From the NCBI GenBank assembly GCA_021159785.1, contig JAGHDU010000074.1, forward strand, positions 1 to 5,499: DNA of 5,499 nucleotides, given 5' to 3'. The notes under the pieces are model-generated. The model searched no databases, was not told where the DNA came from, and saw nothing but the letters and a program-made list of their open reading frames with translations. Position numbers and translations under genes: made by a program. The stretch comes from Staphylothermus sp. (GTDB taxonomy: Archaea > Thermoproteota > Thermoprotei_A > Sulfolobales > Desulfurococcaceae). Shown here piece after piece: positions 1-5,408 of this stretch (position 1 is the stretch's first letter; the number at the start of each line of letters is the position of its first letter).

Positions 1-10
1 ATGTATTATT

Positions 11-886
11 TTATTGTACCAAAAACCTTATTGAAGCATATCCCACTACAGCTGTTTTATCTCCTGAAACGTCTCCGCTTGTAGCATACGCTAATAGCTC
101 GGCTTTCTCGTTCCCTTTTCCAATTAGTTTCGAATATTCCATTAGTGTCATTATTCCTCCTGGTCCGCATACTGTGATATGTTCATCTAGAAGTACTTTG
201 TAGAACCCAGTAATATCGAAAGATAGTATTTTCCCAACTGCCTTTTTGTCTTTTTGAACAGTTATTTCGTGTGAGTCGTAGTGATTGAAATCACTGCTGG
301 CTATTATTATTACGTCTCTTTTTGTGCTTGTAATTGACTCAAATATTGCTTTAGCGAGATCTTCAGCTACCTCAGGTGTATGTAGTCCTATACTAATGGG
401 TACTATTCGAACTCCGTCGCCGAAAAGATATTGAATAAATGGTAGTTGTACTTCTATTGAGTGTTCTTCTATGTGTGCATAAATATCTAGTTCTCCTATG
501 CTACTATTGTTAGCTATATCTCTGGCAAGTTCCGAATCTACTTCGAGCTTACCTAAAGGAGTAATCCATGTTCCGGCAGGGTATATTGATACTAATGCTC
601 CCCTACCTGTATGGTTTGTTCCGAGTAATATTATTGTTTCAGGTTTTCCATCTAGTGCTAGGTTGTAGTATGTATGTGCGGCTATTGGCCCGCTATAAAT
701 ATAGCCTGCATGAGGAGCAATATAGCCTAATGTTTCTCTTCTCCTCCTCTCAGAAACAACTGGTAATTTTCCAGGGCCGAGACTGTGTTTAAAGGACCAC
801 TCAATAGTTTTAATAAGTTCTTCTGGTTCTGATGGGTAAAAATATCCTGCTACAACTGGGTATCTTGTATGAGGTGTGATTTCCAA
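11..886 (-). CDS. MEMO1 / LigB-fold family protein
   Basis: MEMO family protein, related in fold to class III extradiol dioxygenases (LigB). The biochemical role in archaea is not established; human MEMO1 is reported to bind iron or copper. Numbering from the longer GTG start at 898, the signature blocks are YPVVAGYFYP (13-22), APHAGYIYSG (61-70, His63), LGTNHTG (92-98, His96), EEHSIEVQLPF (144-154), SSDFNHYD (201-208, Asp203 and His206) and CGPGG (244-248, Cys244). These correspond to the family's metal-site residues, so the protein looks intact. No signal peptide or membrane segment is seen; it is probably cytosolic. I prefer the TTG start at 886 (291 aa) because GAGGTGA at 901-895 sits 8 bases before it. 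The GTG at 898 (295 aa) lies inside that SD, although a weaker GAGGT at 915-911 could serve it. It is last in the operon, following rps2 directly. Family is certain, function is not. Confidence 0.93.
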   Translation of the reverse strand: MEITPHTRYPVVAGYFYPSEPEELIKTIEWSFKHSLGPGKLPVVSERRRRETLGYIAPHAGYIYSGPIAAHTYYNLALDGKPETIILLGTNHTGRGALVSIYPAGTWITPLGKLEVDSELARDIANNSSIGELDIYAHIEEHSIEVQLPFIQYLFGDGVRIVPISIGLHTPEVAEDLAKAIFESITSTKRDVIIIASSDFNHYDSHEITVQKDKKAVGKILSFDITGFYKVLLDEHITVCGPGGIMTLMEYSKLIGKGNEKAELLAYATSGDVSGDKTAVVGYASIRFLVQ

Positions 887-894
887 ATAGTTCT

Positions 895-901
895 TCACCT
901 C
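895..901 (-). promoter_or_regulatory. Shine-Dalgarno of the MEMO gene, containing the rps2 stop
   Basis: GAGGTGA on the minus strand matches the archaeal anti-SD complement GGAGGTGA over seven bases. It contains the rps2 stop codon TGA (897-895). It stands 8 bases before a TTG codon at 886, a normal spacing, which decides the start in favour of TTG over the GTG at 898. Confidence 0.65.
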
Positions 902-1554
902 TGAAGACGTACCTCAAATTCTGTGGGCGGTTCTGGTAAATCTCCGTCGGGTGGAATTGTTCCTTTCTCTCTAAGTATTTGTCTAGCTAGTAACCAATAT
1001 ATTAGTGCTAAGCTTTTTCTACCCTTGTTGTTTGCTGGTATGATTAAGTCTATATACTCTGTCCTATTGTCAGTATCAGCTAGTGACACTATGGGGATAC
1101 CGATCTCGGCAGCTTCTTTTAATGCTTGAGAGTCAGTCCTAGGATCAGTTAAGAGTACCACGTCTGGTTCAAAATACCATTTAAGGCTTGGATTTGTAAA
1201 TGTTCCAGGCAGAAATCTTCCTATGAAGGGTTTACAGTTTACATAGCTACAGAACTTTAATACTGGTTTTTGACCATATTGTCTAGCAGATACTACTGCT
1301 ATTTTCTCTGGTTCGTGTCTTGCTAAGAATTTTGCGGCGATTCTTATTCTTTCATCGATTTTTCTTATGTCTAGGATGTAAAGTCCATCATTACGTACTC
1401 TATAAACGAATGGTTCCATGAATTTTGTACATATGTGGGTTCCTATGTGTACACCTGCAGCTAGGTATTTGTCTAGTGTTATTAGTAATTCCACTACTGG
1501 TTTTGTTTTGGATTGCTCCTCTTGAGGGCTTTGTTTAGGTTTTTCTTCTGACAA
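895..1554 (-). CDS. rps2: 30S ribosomal protein S2 (uS2), archaeal type
   Basis: Small-subunit ribosomal protein uS2, which binds at the back of the 30S subunit between head and body. The 219 aa length is typical of archaeal S2. Family blocks are visible: [10 protein letters not shown] (31-40), the [21 protein letters not shown] region (49-69), [13 protein letters not shown] (110-122), the [18 protein letters not shown] block (137-154), SLADTDN (157-163) and [21 protein letters not shown] (171-191). The first 19 residues are polar and rich in Glu, Lys and Gln, a divergent N-terminal tail. The start is TTG, supported by GGAGGG at 1567-1562 with 7 bases of spacing. It lies 23 bases after rpoN. 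Its stop lies within the SD of the following MEMO gene, which suggests translational coupling. The rpoK and enolase genes that separate rpoN from rps2 in many euryarchaea are absent. Confidence 0.97.
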   Translation of the reverse strand: MSEEKPKQSPQEEQSKTKPVVELLITLDKYLAAGVHIGTHICTKFMEPFVYRVRNDGLYILDIRKIDERIRIAAKFLARHEPEKIAVVSARQYGQKPVLKFCSYVNCKPFIGRFLPGTFTNPSLKWYFEPDVVLLTDPRTDSQALKEAAEIGIPIVSLADTDNRTEYIDLIIPANNKGRKSLALIYWLLARQILREKGTIPPDGDLPEPPTEFEVRLQR

Positions 1555-1561
1555 GTAAAAT

Positions 1562-1567
1562 CCCTCC
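1562..1567 (-). promoter_or_regulatory. Shine-Dalgarno of rps2, fixing a TTG start
   Basis: GGAGGG on the minus strand lies 7 bases before the TTG at 1554. No ATG or GTG in frame lies near this site, so it supports TTG as the true rps2 start. Confidence 0.75.
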
Positions 1568-1577
1568 TACTCGGTTT

Positions 1578-1778
1578 TTATGAGACTTTAGGGAAATTTA
1601 ATACTTCACATGAAATCTCTACATGGGAGAGAAACATTCTTCTACAACAATATCTCTTAACTCCTAAATCATCTAGTACTTTTCCTGGGTTTTCTCCAGC
1701 TTCTACTCTTTTCTTAAATTCCTCCCATAAATGTCCTATAGGAGCGCCACATGTAAAACATCTTACAGGGATCATCAA
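1578..1778 (-). CDS. rpoN: RNA polymerase subunit Rpo10 (RpoN)
   Basis: Small zinc-binding subunit N of archaeal RNA polymerase, equivalent to eukaryotic Rpb10. It belongs to the Rpo3-Rpo11-Rpo10-Rpo12 assembly platform, so its presence in the same operon as rpoD fits its job. The 66 aa product has the family's near-invariant blocks: IPVRCFTCG (3-11), the [22 protein letters not shown] region (27-48) and the zinc ligands Cys7, Cys10, Cys44 and Cys45. The reading frame opens TTG-ATG. GGAGG at 1793-1789 is 10 bases before the TTG (1778) and 13 before the ATG (1775). The TTG spacing is better, but a 65-residue form from the ATG cannot be excluded. It lies 19 bases after rps9 and 23 bases before rps2. 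Confidence 0.97.
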   Translation of the reverse strand: MMIPVRCFTCGAPIGHLWEEFKKRVEAGENPGKVLDDLGVKRYCCRRMFLSHVEISCEVLNFPKVS

Positions 1779-1788
1779 TTCTTAATAA

Positions 1789-1793
1789 CCTCC
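1789..1793 (-). promoter_or_regulatory. Shine-Dalgarno of rpoN
   Basis: GGAGG on the minus strand in the 19-base rps9-rpoN gap. It is 10 bases before TTG 1778 and 13 before ATG 1775. The spacing slightly favours the TTG. Confidence 0.65.
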
Positions 1794-1797
1794 ATAA

Positions 1798-2211
1798 TCA
1801 CCTATAGCTTTTCTGCCATCGTCTTCTTGCGCTGTATCTACCCCATTTCTCTGGCTCTGTTCTTCTAGGGTCTCCGCTTAACATATATCTATCGTATTCT
1901 GTTAATATCTTCTTTAATTCGGGGTTATTATTTGCGTATTCTAGCAAGCCTCTGGCAATGGTCATTCTCACAGCGTCGGCTTGACTCATATATCCTCCTC
2001 CTCTCACATTTACATATATATCCACTTGTTTCCAGAGGTCGCCTACTGTTACTAGTGGTTCATACATTTTGAGTCTGGCAAGTTCGATGGGCCATATTTC
2101 TAGTGGTACTCCGTTTATCCATACTCTTCCCTGACCTGGCTTTATTACTGCTCTTGCAATACTTGTTTTCCTTTTACCTGTTGCAATAACTATTTTACCC
2201 TGCACACTCAT
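1798..2211 (-). CDS. rps9: 30S ribosomal protein S9 (uS9)
   Basis: Small-subunit head protein uS9, whose C-terminal basic tail reaches the anticodon loop of P-site tRNA. The 137 aa product shows IATGKRKTSIARA (9-21), GQGRVWING (26-34), the VNVRGGGYMSQADAVRMTIARGL stretch (67-89) and the typical archaeal ending RRRWQKSYR (129-137). An in-frame ATG at 2229 would add six residues (MERCSA), but I chose ATG 2211. AGGTG at 2223-2219 is 7 bases before it, and the ATG overlaps the rpl13 stop in the common ATGA arrangement. The resulting MSVQGKIVIATGKRK also matches the usual N-terminus better. The 4-base overlap with rpl13 suggests coupled translation of the L13-S9 pair, which is adjacent in bacteria as well. 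Confidence 0.97.
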   Translation of the reverse strand: MSVQGKIVIATGKRKTSIARAVIKPGQGRVWINGVPLEIWPIELARLKMYEPLVTVGDLWKQVDIYVNVRGGGYMSQADAVRMTIARGLLEYANNNPELKKILTEYDRYMLSGDPRRTEPEKWGRYSARRRWQKSYR

Positions 2212-2660
2212 TGCACTACACCTTTCCATCCTAGTTCCTTAGCTACTTCTCCTAGAGTTATATATTTTCCTTTTAACCTGCTTATATCAGCTTCTTCAAA
2301 CCTAATAAATTCCTTGTCCTGGAGCTCTGGTGGTATGCCATTATAGACCCTTAATCTCTTGTAAGCAGTTCTTCCTCTAGGCTTCTCTATTGGGAGCATT
2401 CCTCTAACTGTTCTTTTCAATATATTGTGTGGTGATTTTGGTCTTCTAATACCAGTTTTGTATGGGTTATAGTGTGTCTTTACTCTCTCTAATAACTTAT
2501 ATCCCTGTATAACTCTAAGTCTCTCACCACTGACTATAGCCTTTTCAGCGTTAACCACTATTACACGATAGCCCTCGAGTAGTTTCTTAGCAATTATGCT
2601 TGCTAATCTTCCTAGGATCTGATTCGTTGCATCTACATAAAGAGTCTTAGGTTCACTCAT
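2208..2660 (-). CDS. rpl13: 50S ribosomal protein L13 (uL13)
   Basis: Large-subunit protein uL13, an early assembly protein. The 150 aa product carries the family blocks YVDATNQILGRLAS (8-21), VIVVNAEKAIVSG (33-45), the THYNPYKTGIRRPKSPHNIL segment (62-81), the KRTVRGMLP signature (82-90) and AYKRLRVYNGIP (99-110). Length is normal for archaeal L13. Start choice: an in-frame GTG at 2669 overlaps the rpl18e stop (GTGA), but it is part of the sequence AGGGTGA that serves as SD. ATG 2660 lies 5 bases after the GGTGA, so I take ATG and drop three residues. Rpl18e precedes it almost without gap, and rps9 follows with an ATGA overlap. Confidence 0.97.
   Translation of the reverse strand: MSEPKTLYVDATNQILGRLASIIAKKLLEGYRVIVVNAEKAIVSGERLRVIQGYKLLERVKTHYNPYKTGIRRPKSPHNILKRTVRGMLPIEKPRGRTAYKRLRVYNGIPPELQDKEFIRFEEADISRLKGKYITLGEVAKELGWKGVVQ
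2219..2223 (-). promoter_or_regulatory. Shine-Dalgarno of rps9
   Basis: AGGTG on the minus strand, inside the end of rpl13, 7 bases before ATG 2211. It lies downstream of the alternative ATG 2229, so it supports the shorter S9. Confidence 0.65.
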
Positions 2661-2665
2661 ATTAC

Positions 2666-2672
2666 TCACCCT
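2666..2672 (-). promoter_or_regulatory. Shine-Dalgarno of rpl13, containing the rpl18e stop
   Basis: AGGGTGA on the minus strand includes the rpl18e stop TGA (2668-2666). Its GGTGA core is 5 bases before ATG 2660. The GTG inside it (2669) opens the frame but is probably not a start. Confidence 0.6.
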
Positions 2673-3028
2673 ATTATCTTTACATTACTTCCTTTGGGGT
2701 TCTCTCTAGCCAATTCTAAGATTGATAACACTTTACCTCCAGAAGCTTTTATTTTTTCTATAGCTGTTTTTGAAAATGCAGCAGCTGCAACAGTTACCGG
2801 GTGGTCTAAAGTTCCAGCTCCGAGAACTTTACCTGGTACAACTACTACGTCTCCTTCCTTAGTGTATCTATTAATTCTGCTAACATTCACTGCTCTACGT
2901 TGTCTCCTTGGTTTTTCTAATTCTTCAGCTATAGCTCTCCATATGGGTGCTTTGTACTGATTAGATAGCTTGTAAAGCTCCCTGATAGTCTTTCTCAATA
3001 CTATGTTTGTGGGGCCTGTTTTCCTCAT
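2666..3028 (-). CDS. rpl18e: 50S ribosomal protein L18e (eL18)
   Basis: Large-subunit protein eL18, found in archaea and eukaryotes and belonging to the L15/L18e fold family. The 120 aa product begins MRKTGPTN and shows APIWRAIAEELEKPRR (27-42), VNVSRINRYTKEGD (47-60), the conserved VVVVPGKVLGAGTLDHPVTVAA loop (61-82) and GGKVLSILEL (97-106) before the C-terminal NPKGSNVKIIG. The length is typical. ATG 3028 overlaps the rpoD stop in an ATGA arrangement, and AGGTG at 3040-3036 is 7 bases upstream, so start and coupling to rpoD are well supported. It sits between rpoD and rpl13, the standard archaeal order. Confidence 0.97.
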   Translation of the reverse strand: MRKTGPTNIVLRKTIRELYKLSNQYKAPIWRAIAEELEKPRRQRRAVNVSRINRYTKEGDVVVVPGKVLGAGTLDHPVTVAAAAFSKTAIEKIKASGGKVLSILELARENPKGSNVKIIG

Positions 3029-3867
3029 TTAACAACACCTTCTTTCTTTAAACTTTCCATGAAATCATCTATTTTATTCTCAAGTATTTTTATAGCTTCC
3101 AATAATATTTTCTTGGGGGGTAATGCTCCTGTGGATTCTATTGTTAAAACATATTCATTTTCTTTCCAATTTATTTTTATAGCGTTATAGGGACAAGCTT
3201 CTTCACAAATTCTACAAAGGGAACAATCAAGTATTTTGTCTTGTTTTATAGCGAGTTTTCCGTTTTTGAGCTCAAAAATGTCTTTGGGGCACACCTCTAT
3301 ACATTTTTTGCATTCTTCTCCTTTACATATTTCTTCTCTTACGTGTATTAGTGGGACATATTTATGAGCTGCTACTGAGACTGGGCTCCATTTAGCATGT
3401 TCTTTTCCTCGTCCAAGCCTTGCATATGCTTCTAGTCTTATTTCCTGGTTATTTGCTAAAAGCACAATTGGGATTTTATCATAGACGGGTCTTACATCGG
3501 GGTCTGAGGATTTCAAGTCTCCACTATAAAGTGTCACCAGACCTTCTTCACTTCCCTTTCCTTCTAAATCTAGTTTTACGAAACAGTCTTCAGTAAATAA
3601 TCCTCTGTCTGCGGCTTCTCTACATTCTTCTGGTAATTTGTATTTCTCTAGTGCTTTTTCACTAGTTAAAGGAACCAATCCTAGTCTATGTGCGATGTAT
3701 TCGTCATAGAAAACGCTACTGTTCATGGTAAACACTACGGAGTCTATGGCCATTGTTGGAACTTCAGCTATCATGACTCTACGTATTGAGTTAAGTACAT
3801 GTAATGGGATATCCTTTATGTATAAGCGGAGTTTTAGAGGGGTTTTTTCTAAAACGTTTATCTCCAA
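3025..3867 (-). CDS. rpoD: RNA polymerase subunit Rpo3 (RpoD) with ferredoxin-like domain
   Basis: Archaeal RNA polymerase subunit D, equivalent to eukaryotic Rpb3 and one half of bacterial alpha. It dimerises with Rpo11 and, with Rpo10 and Rpo12, nucleates polymerase assembly. The 280 aa product has the alpha-type dimerisation motif LNSIRRVMIAEVPTMAID (25-42), YIAHRLGLVPL (57-67), GRGKEHAKWSPVS (152-164) and a final dimerisation segment (about 238-275). A ferredoxin-like insertion (about 178-234) has two full cysteine sets: Cys181, 186, 189, 193 followed by Pro, and Cys215, 218, 221, 225 followed by Pro. This predicts capacity for two [4Fe-4S] clusters, with the first spacing longer than usual (CX4CX2CX3CP). 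The start is TTG, with GGAGGT at 3882-3877 and 9 bases of spacing. It lies 36 bases after rps11, the longest gap between genes in the operon. Confidence 0.97.
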   Translation of the reverse strand: MEINVLEKTPLKLRLYIKDIPLHVLNSIRRVMIAEVPTMAIDSVVFTMNSSVFYDEYIAHRLGLVPLTSEKALEKYKLPEECREAADRGLFTEDCFVKLDLEGKGSEEGLVTLYSGDLKSSDPDVRPVYDKIPIVLLANNQEIRLEAYARLGRGKEHAKWSPVSVAAHKYVPLIHVREEICKGEECKKCIEVCPKDIFELKNGKLAIKQDKILDCSLCRICEEACPYNAIKINWKENEYVLTIESTGALPPKKILLEAIKILENKIDDFMESLKKEGVVK

Positions 3868-3870
3868 TAT

Positions 3871-3884
3871 ATGGATACCTCCAT
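3871..3884 (-). promoter_or_regulatory. rpoD Shine-Dalgarno inside a small inverted repeat
   Basis: ATGGA-GGTA-TCCAT is a perfect 5-bp inverted repeat with a 4-base loop. The SD GGAGGT (3882-3877) spans its left arm and loop, and the rpoD TTG begins 3 bases after the right arm. The SD role is well supported. A regulatory hairpin is only a suggestion, because five base pairs would be weak at high temperature. Confidence 0.5.
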
Positions 3885-3903
3885 TTAAAATAATTATGTG
3901 GTT

Positions 3904-4305
3904 TTAGACTCTTCTTCCTCTCCTACCGCCTGGGCGTCTTGTCGTATCGTGTGGTATTGGTGTCACGTCCTCTATTCTTCCAATAATAAAACCAGCTCTA
4001 GCAAGTGCTCTTATAGCGGCTTGTGCACCGGGTCCCGGTGTTTTTGGTCCGTGGCCTCCTGGTGCTCGTACCTTTATGTGTAGGGCCATGATTCCTTTAT
4101 CCATTGCTTCATTTGCTGCTCTACTTGCTGCAAGCATAGCGGCATAGGGGCTTGGTTTTTCTCTATCTGCTTTTACTACCATGCCCCCGCTCCATCTACT
4201 AACTGTTTCTGCACCAGTAAGGTCTGTTATATGAACTATGGTATTGTTTAAGCTGCTGTAGATACGAGCTACTCCCCATTTAAGTTCTCTACCCATGAAT
4301 GCCAT
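3904..4305 (-). CDS. rps11: 30S ribosomal protein S11 (uS11)
   Basis: Small-subunit platform protein uS11, close to the mRNA exit and E site. The 133 aa product shows [22 protein letters not shown] (10-31), the [20 protein letters not shown] block (81-100), [19 protein letters not shown] (102-120) and the basic tail [11 protein letters not shown] (123-133), all standard for archaeal S11. ATG 4305 is supported by AAGGTGA at 4318-4312 with 6 bases of spacing; a second in-frame ATG three codons later lacks its own SD. It lies 11 bases after the rps4 stop, which is TAA embedded in TAAGGTGA. The S13-S4-S11-RNAP alpha/D order is conserved from bacteria to archaea. Confidence 0.97.
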   Translation of the reverse strand: MAFMGRELKWGVARIYSSLNNTIVHITDLTGAETVSRWSGGMVVKADREKPSPYAAMLAASRAANEAMDKGIMALHIKVRAPGGHGPKTPGPGAQAAIRALARAGFIIGRIEDVTPIPHDTTRRPGGRRGRRV

Positions 4306-4316
4306 ACACGTTCACC

Positions 4317-4826
4317 TTAGCTACTTGTTTCTTCTTGGAGTTTCTTGAATGGACTTGTGGGGGCATAATCAATTAATTCTTCTTCTTCACGAGATACAAT
4401 ATATCCAGGGGATGTAACTCTTCTACCACCTATGGCGATATGACCATGGACTATTAATTGTCTTGCTTGATAAATTGTTCGTGCAAGACCTTTCTTGTAA
4501 ACTATGGTTTGTAGTCTTCTCTCAAGAAGATCCTCTACTGTTAGGCTGAGTACATCTTCTAGAGTAGCATTTTCTGGTAGTAACCCCATTCTATATAGTT
4601 TCCTTAGTAGTGCTTTCTCTGCTTTTTCACGTATTTCTTTTGGTGCAGCTAACAATGAGCGTGCTTGATGCCTGAATTTCCTGATTATTGTTTGAGCTCT
4701 CCATAGCTCACGCTTGTTTCTTAATCCATATGTACCTACAAGCTTAAGCTCTTGGATTAGGACTTCTTTTCTCCACGGATGTTTTGGTCCTTCCCATTTC
4801 TTTCCGGGTTTCTTTGGGTCACCCAT
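4317..4826 (-). CDS. rps4: 30S ribosomal protein S4 (uS4)
   Basis: Primary 16S rRNA-binding protein uS4, needed early in small-subunit assembly. The 169 aa product is the shorter archaeal/eukaryotic (S9e-like) form. It shows the N-terminal [17 protein letters not shown] (2-18), [19 protein letters not shown] (27-45) and an S4 RNA-binding domain (about 104-155) with [13 protein letters not shown] (103-115) and the [20 protein letters not shown] block (121-140). A basic N-terminus and an acidic EEEE (147-150) stand out. ATG 4826 has GGTG at 4837-4834 with 7 bases of spacing. The gap after rps13 is 21 bases. Nothing abnormal was seen. Confidence 0.97.
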   Translation of the reverse strand: MGDPKKPGKKWEGPKHPWRKEVLIQELKLVGTYGLRNKRELWRAQTIIRKFRHQARSLLAAPKEIREKAEKALLRKLYRMGLLPENATLEDVLSLTVEDLLERRLQTIVYKKGLARTIYQARQLIVHGHIAIGGRRVTSPGYIVSREEEELIDYAPTSPFKKLQEETSS

Positions 4827-4847
4827 ACTTATCCACCCATATTATTT

Positions 4848-5339
4848 TTATTTCCTCTTCTTCCTTACACCCACAGTCAATCCTAATCTTCCAGTTGTAC
4901 GTGTACGTTGTCCTCTTACCTTTAATCCTAGTGCATGACGTATACCGCGCCAGCTCTTAATTCTCTTTTCTCTTTCAATATCTTGTTTTACGTAGTATAT
5001 TAGTTCTGCACCAATTAAGTGCATATCCTTTCCTGTAGTATAGTCTTTTTGCCTATTTAGAACCCATCTGGGTATACCGTAGTTTAAGGGGTTTGCTAGT
5101 AGGTCTTCTATTTTCTTAACCTCTTCCTCTGTTAAGTAACCAATTCTCATTTCTGGGTCTATTCCAAGCCTTCTACATATACCGTATGCTAGATTTACTC
5201 CAACACCTTTGATCTCTGCTAATCCATAAACAGTTTTCAAGCTACCATCAATATCTGTGCCAGCTATACGTACAATGTACTTAAACGTTCTGCTAGAGCT
5301 CAAAACTATAGCATCACCCTTTGTGTTCTCTGTGAGCAA
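4848..5339 (-). CDS. rps13: 30S ribosomal protein S13 (uS13)
   Basis: Small-subunit head protein uS13, which contacts P-site tRNA and forms bridges to the large subunit. The product is 163 aa from TTG 5339. Family blocks are FKYIVRIAGTDIDG (19-32), IKGVGVNLAYGICRRLGID (43-61), a YGIPRWVLNRQKDYTTG stretch (87-103), DIEREKRIKSWRGIRHALGL (120-139) and the signature KVRGQRTRTTGR (140-151) before a basic tail. Start choice is not settled. TTG 5339 has GAGGAG at 5353-5348 and lies about 15 bases after the predicted transcription start. A second in-frame TTG at 5303 has GGTGAT (5318-5313) 9 bases upstream and gives MSSSRTFKYIVRIAG, closer to the short N-termini of relatives. It is the first gene of the operon. 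Confidence 0.96.
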   Translation of the reverse strand: MLTENTKGDAIVLSSSRTFKYIVRIAGTDIDGSLKTVYGLAEIKGVGVNLAYGICRRLGIDPEMRIGYLTEEEVKKIEDLLANPLNYGIPRWVLNRQKDYTTGKDMHLIGAELIYYVKQDIEREKRIKSWRGIRHALGLKVRGQRTRTTGRLGLTVGVRKKRK

Positions 5340-5347
5340 ATTATTTA

Positions 5348-5353
5348 CTCCTC
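5348..5353 (-). promoter_or_regulatory. Shine-Dalgarno of rps13 (for TTG 5339)
   Basis: GAGGAG on the minus strand, 8 bases before TTG 5339. It supports the longer S13, but a competing GGTGAT site lies inside the frame at 5318-5313. Confidence 0.5.
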
Positions 5354-5375
5354 TACCAATACGATAAAAATTTCC

Positions 5376-5390
5376 TATTATAAGTTTATC
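5376..5390 (-). promoter_or_regulatory. Archaeal promoter (BRE + TATA) for the rps13 operon
   Basis: On the minus strand GATAAA (5390-5385) matches the BRE consensus RNWAAW at every position and is followed directly by the TATA-box-like CTTATAATA (5384-5376). With the usual distance of about 26 bases from the TATA centre, transcription should begin near 5354. That gives a leader of about 15 bases just containing the SD of rps13. Position, strand and match all fit TBP/TFB-driven transcription of the ribosomal operon. The transcription start is inferred, not seen. Confidence 0.72.
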
Positions 5391-5408
5391 TCATAATAAA
5401 CAATATAA

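Noticed and set aside
1..10. Terminator after the MEMO gene
   Set aside because: Only 10 bases remain on the downstream side, with no T-run or hairpin. Nothing can be concluded on where the operon ends.
1775..1795. Six-codon mini-frame (MEVIKN) in the rps9-rpoN gap, its TGA overlapping the rpoN ATG
   Set aside because: Its ATG contains the rpoN SD itself, and the preceding GGTGAT is only one base away, too close to initiate. It is most likely a by-product of the SD sequence.
3884..3900. TATA-like ATTATTTTAAAT before rpoD as an internal promoter
   Set aside because: The predicted transcription start would fall inside the first codons of rpoD and lose the SD. AT-rich gaps in such a genome give many such matches.
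3898..4083. Plus-strand open frame opposite rps11
   Set aside because: It lies wholly over a well-conserved ribosomal gene, its translation resembles no family and is rich in Ser, Trp and Cys, and it has no convincing SD or promoter. The same applies to plus-strand frames at 568-792, 923-1129, 2694-2960, 3725-3907 and 4714-4938.
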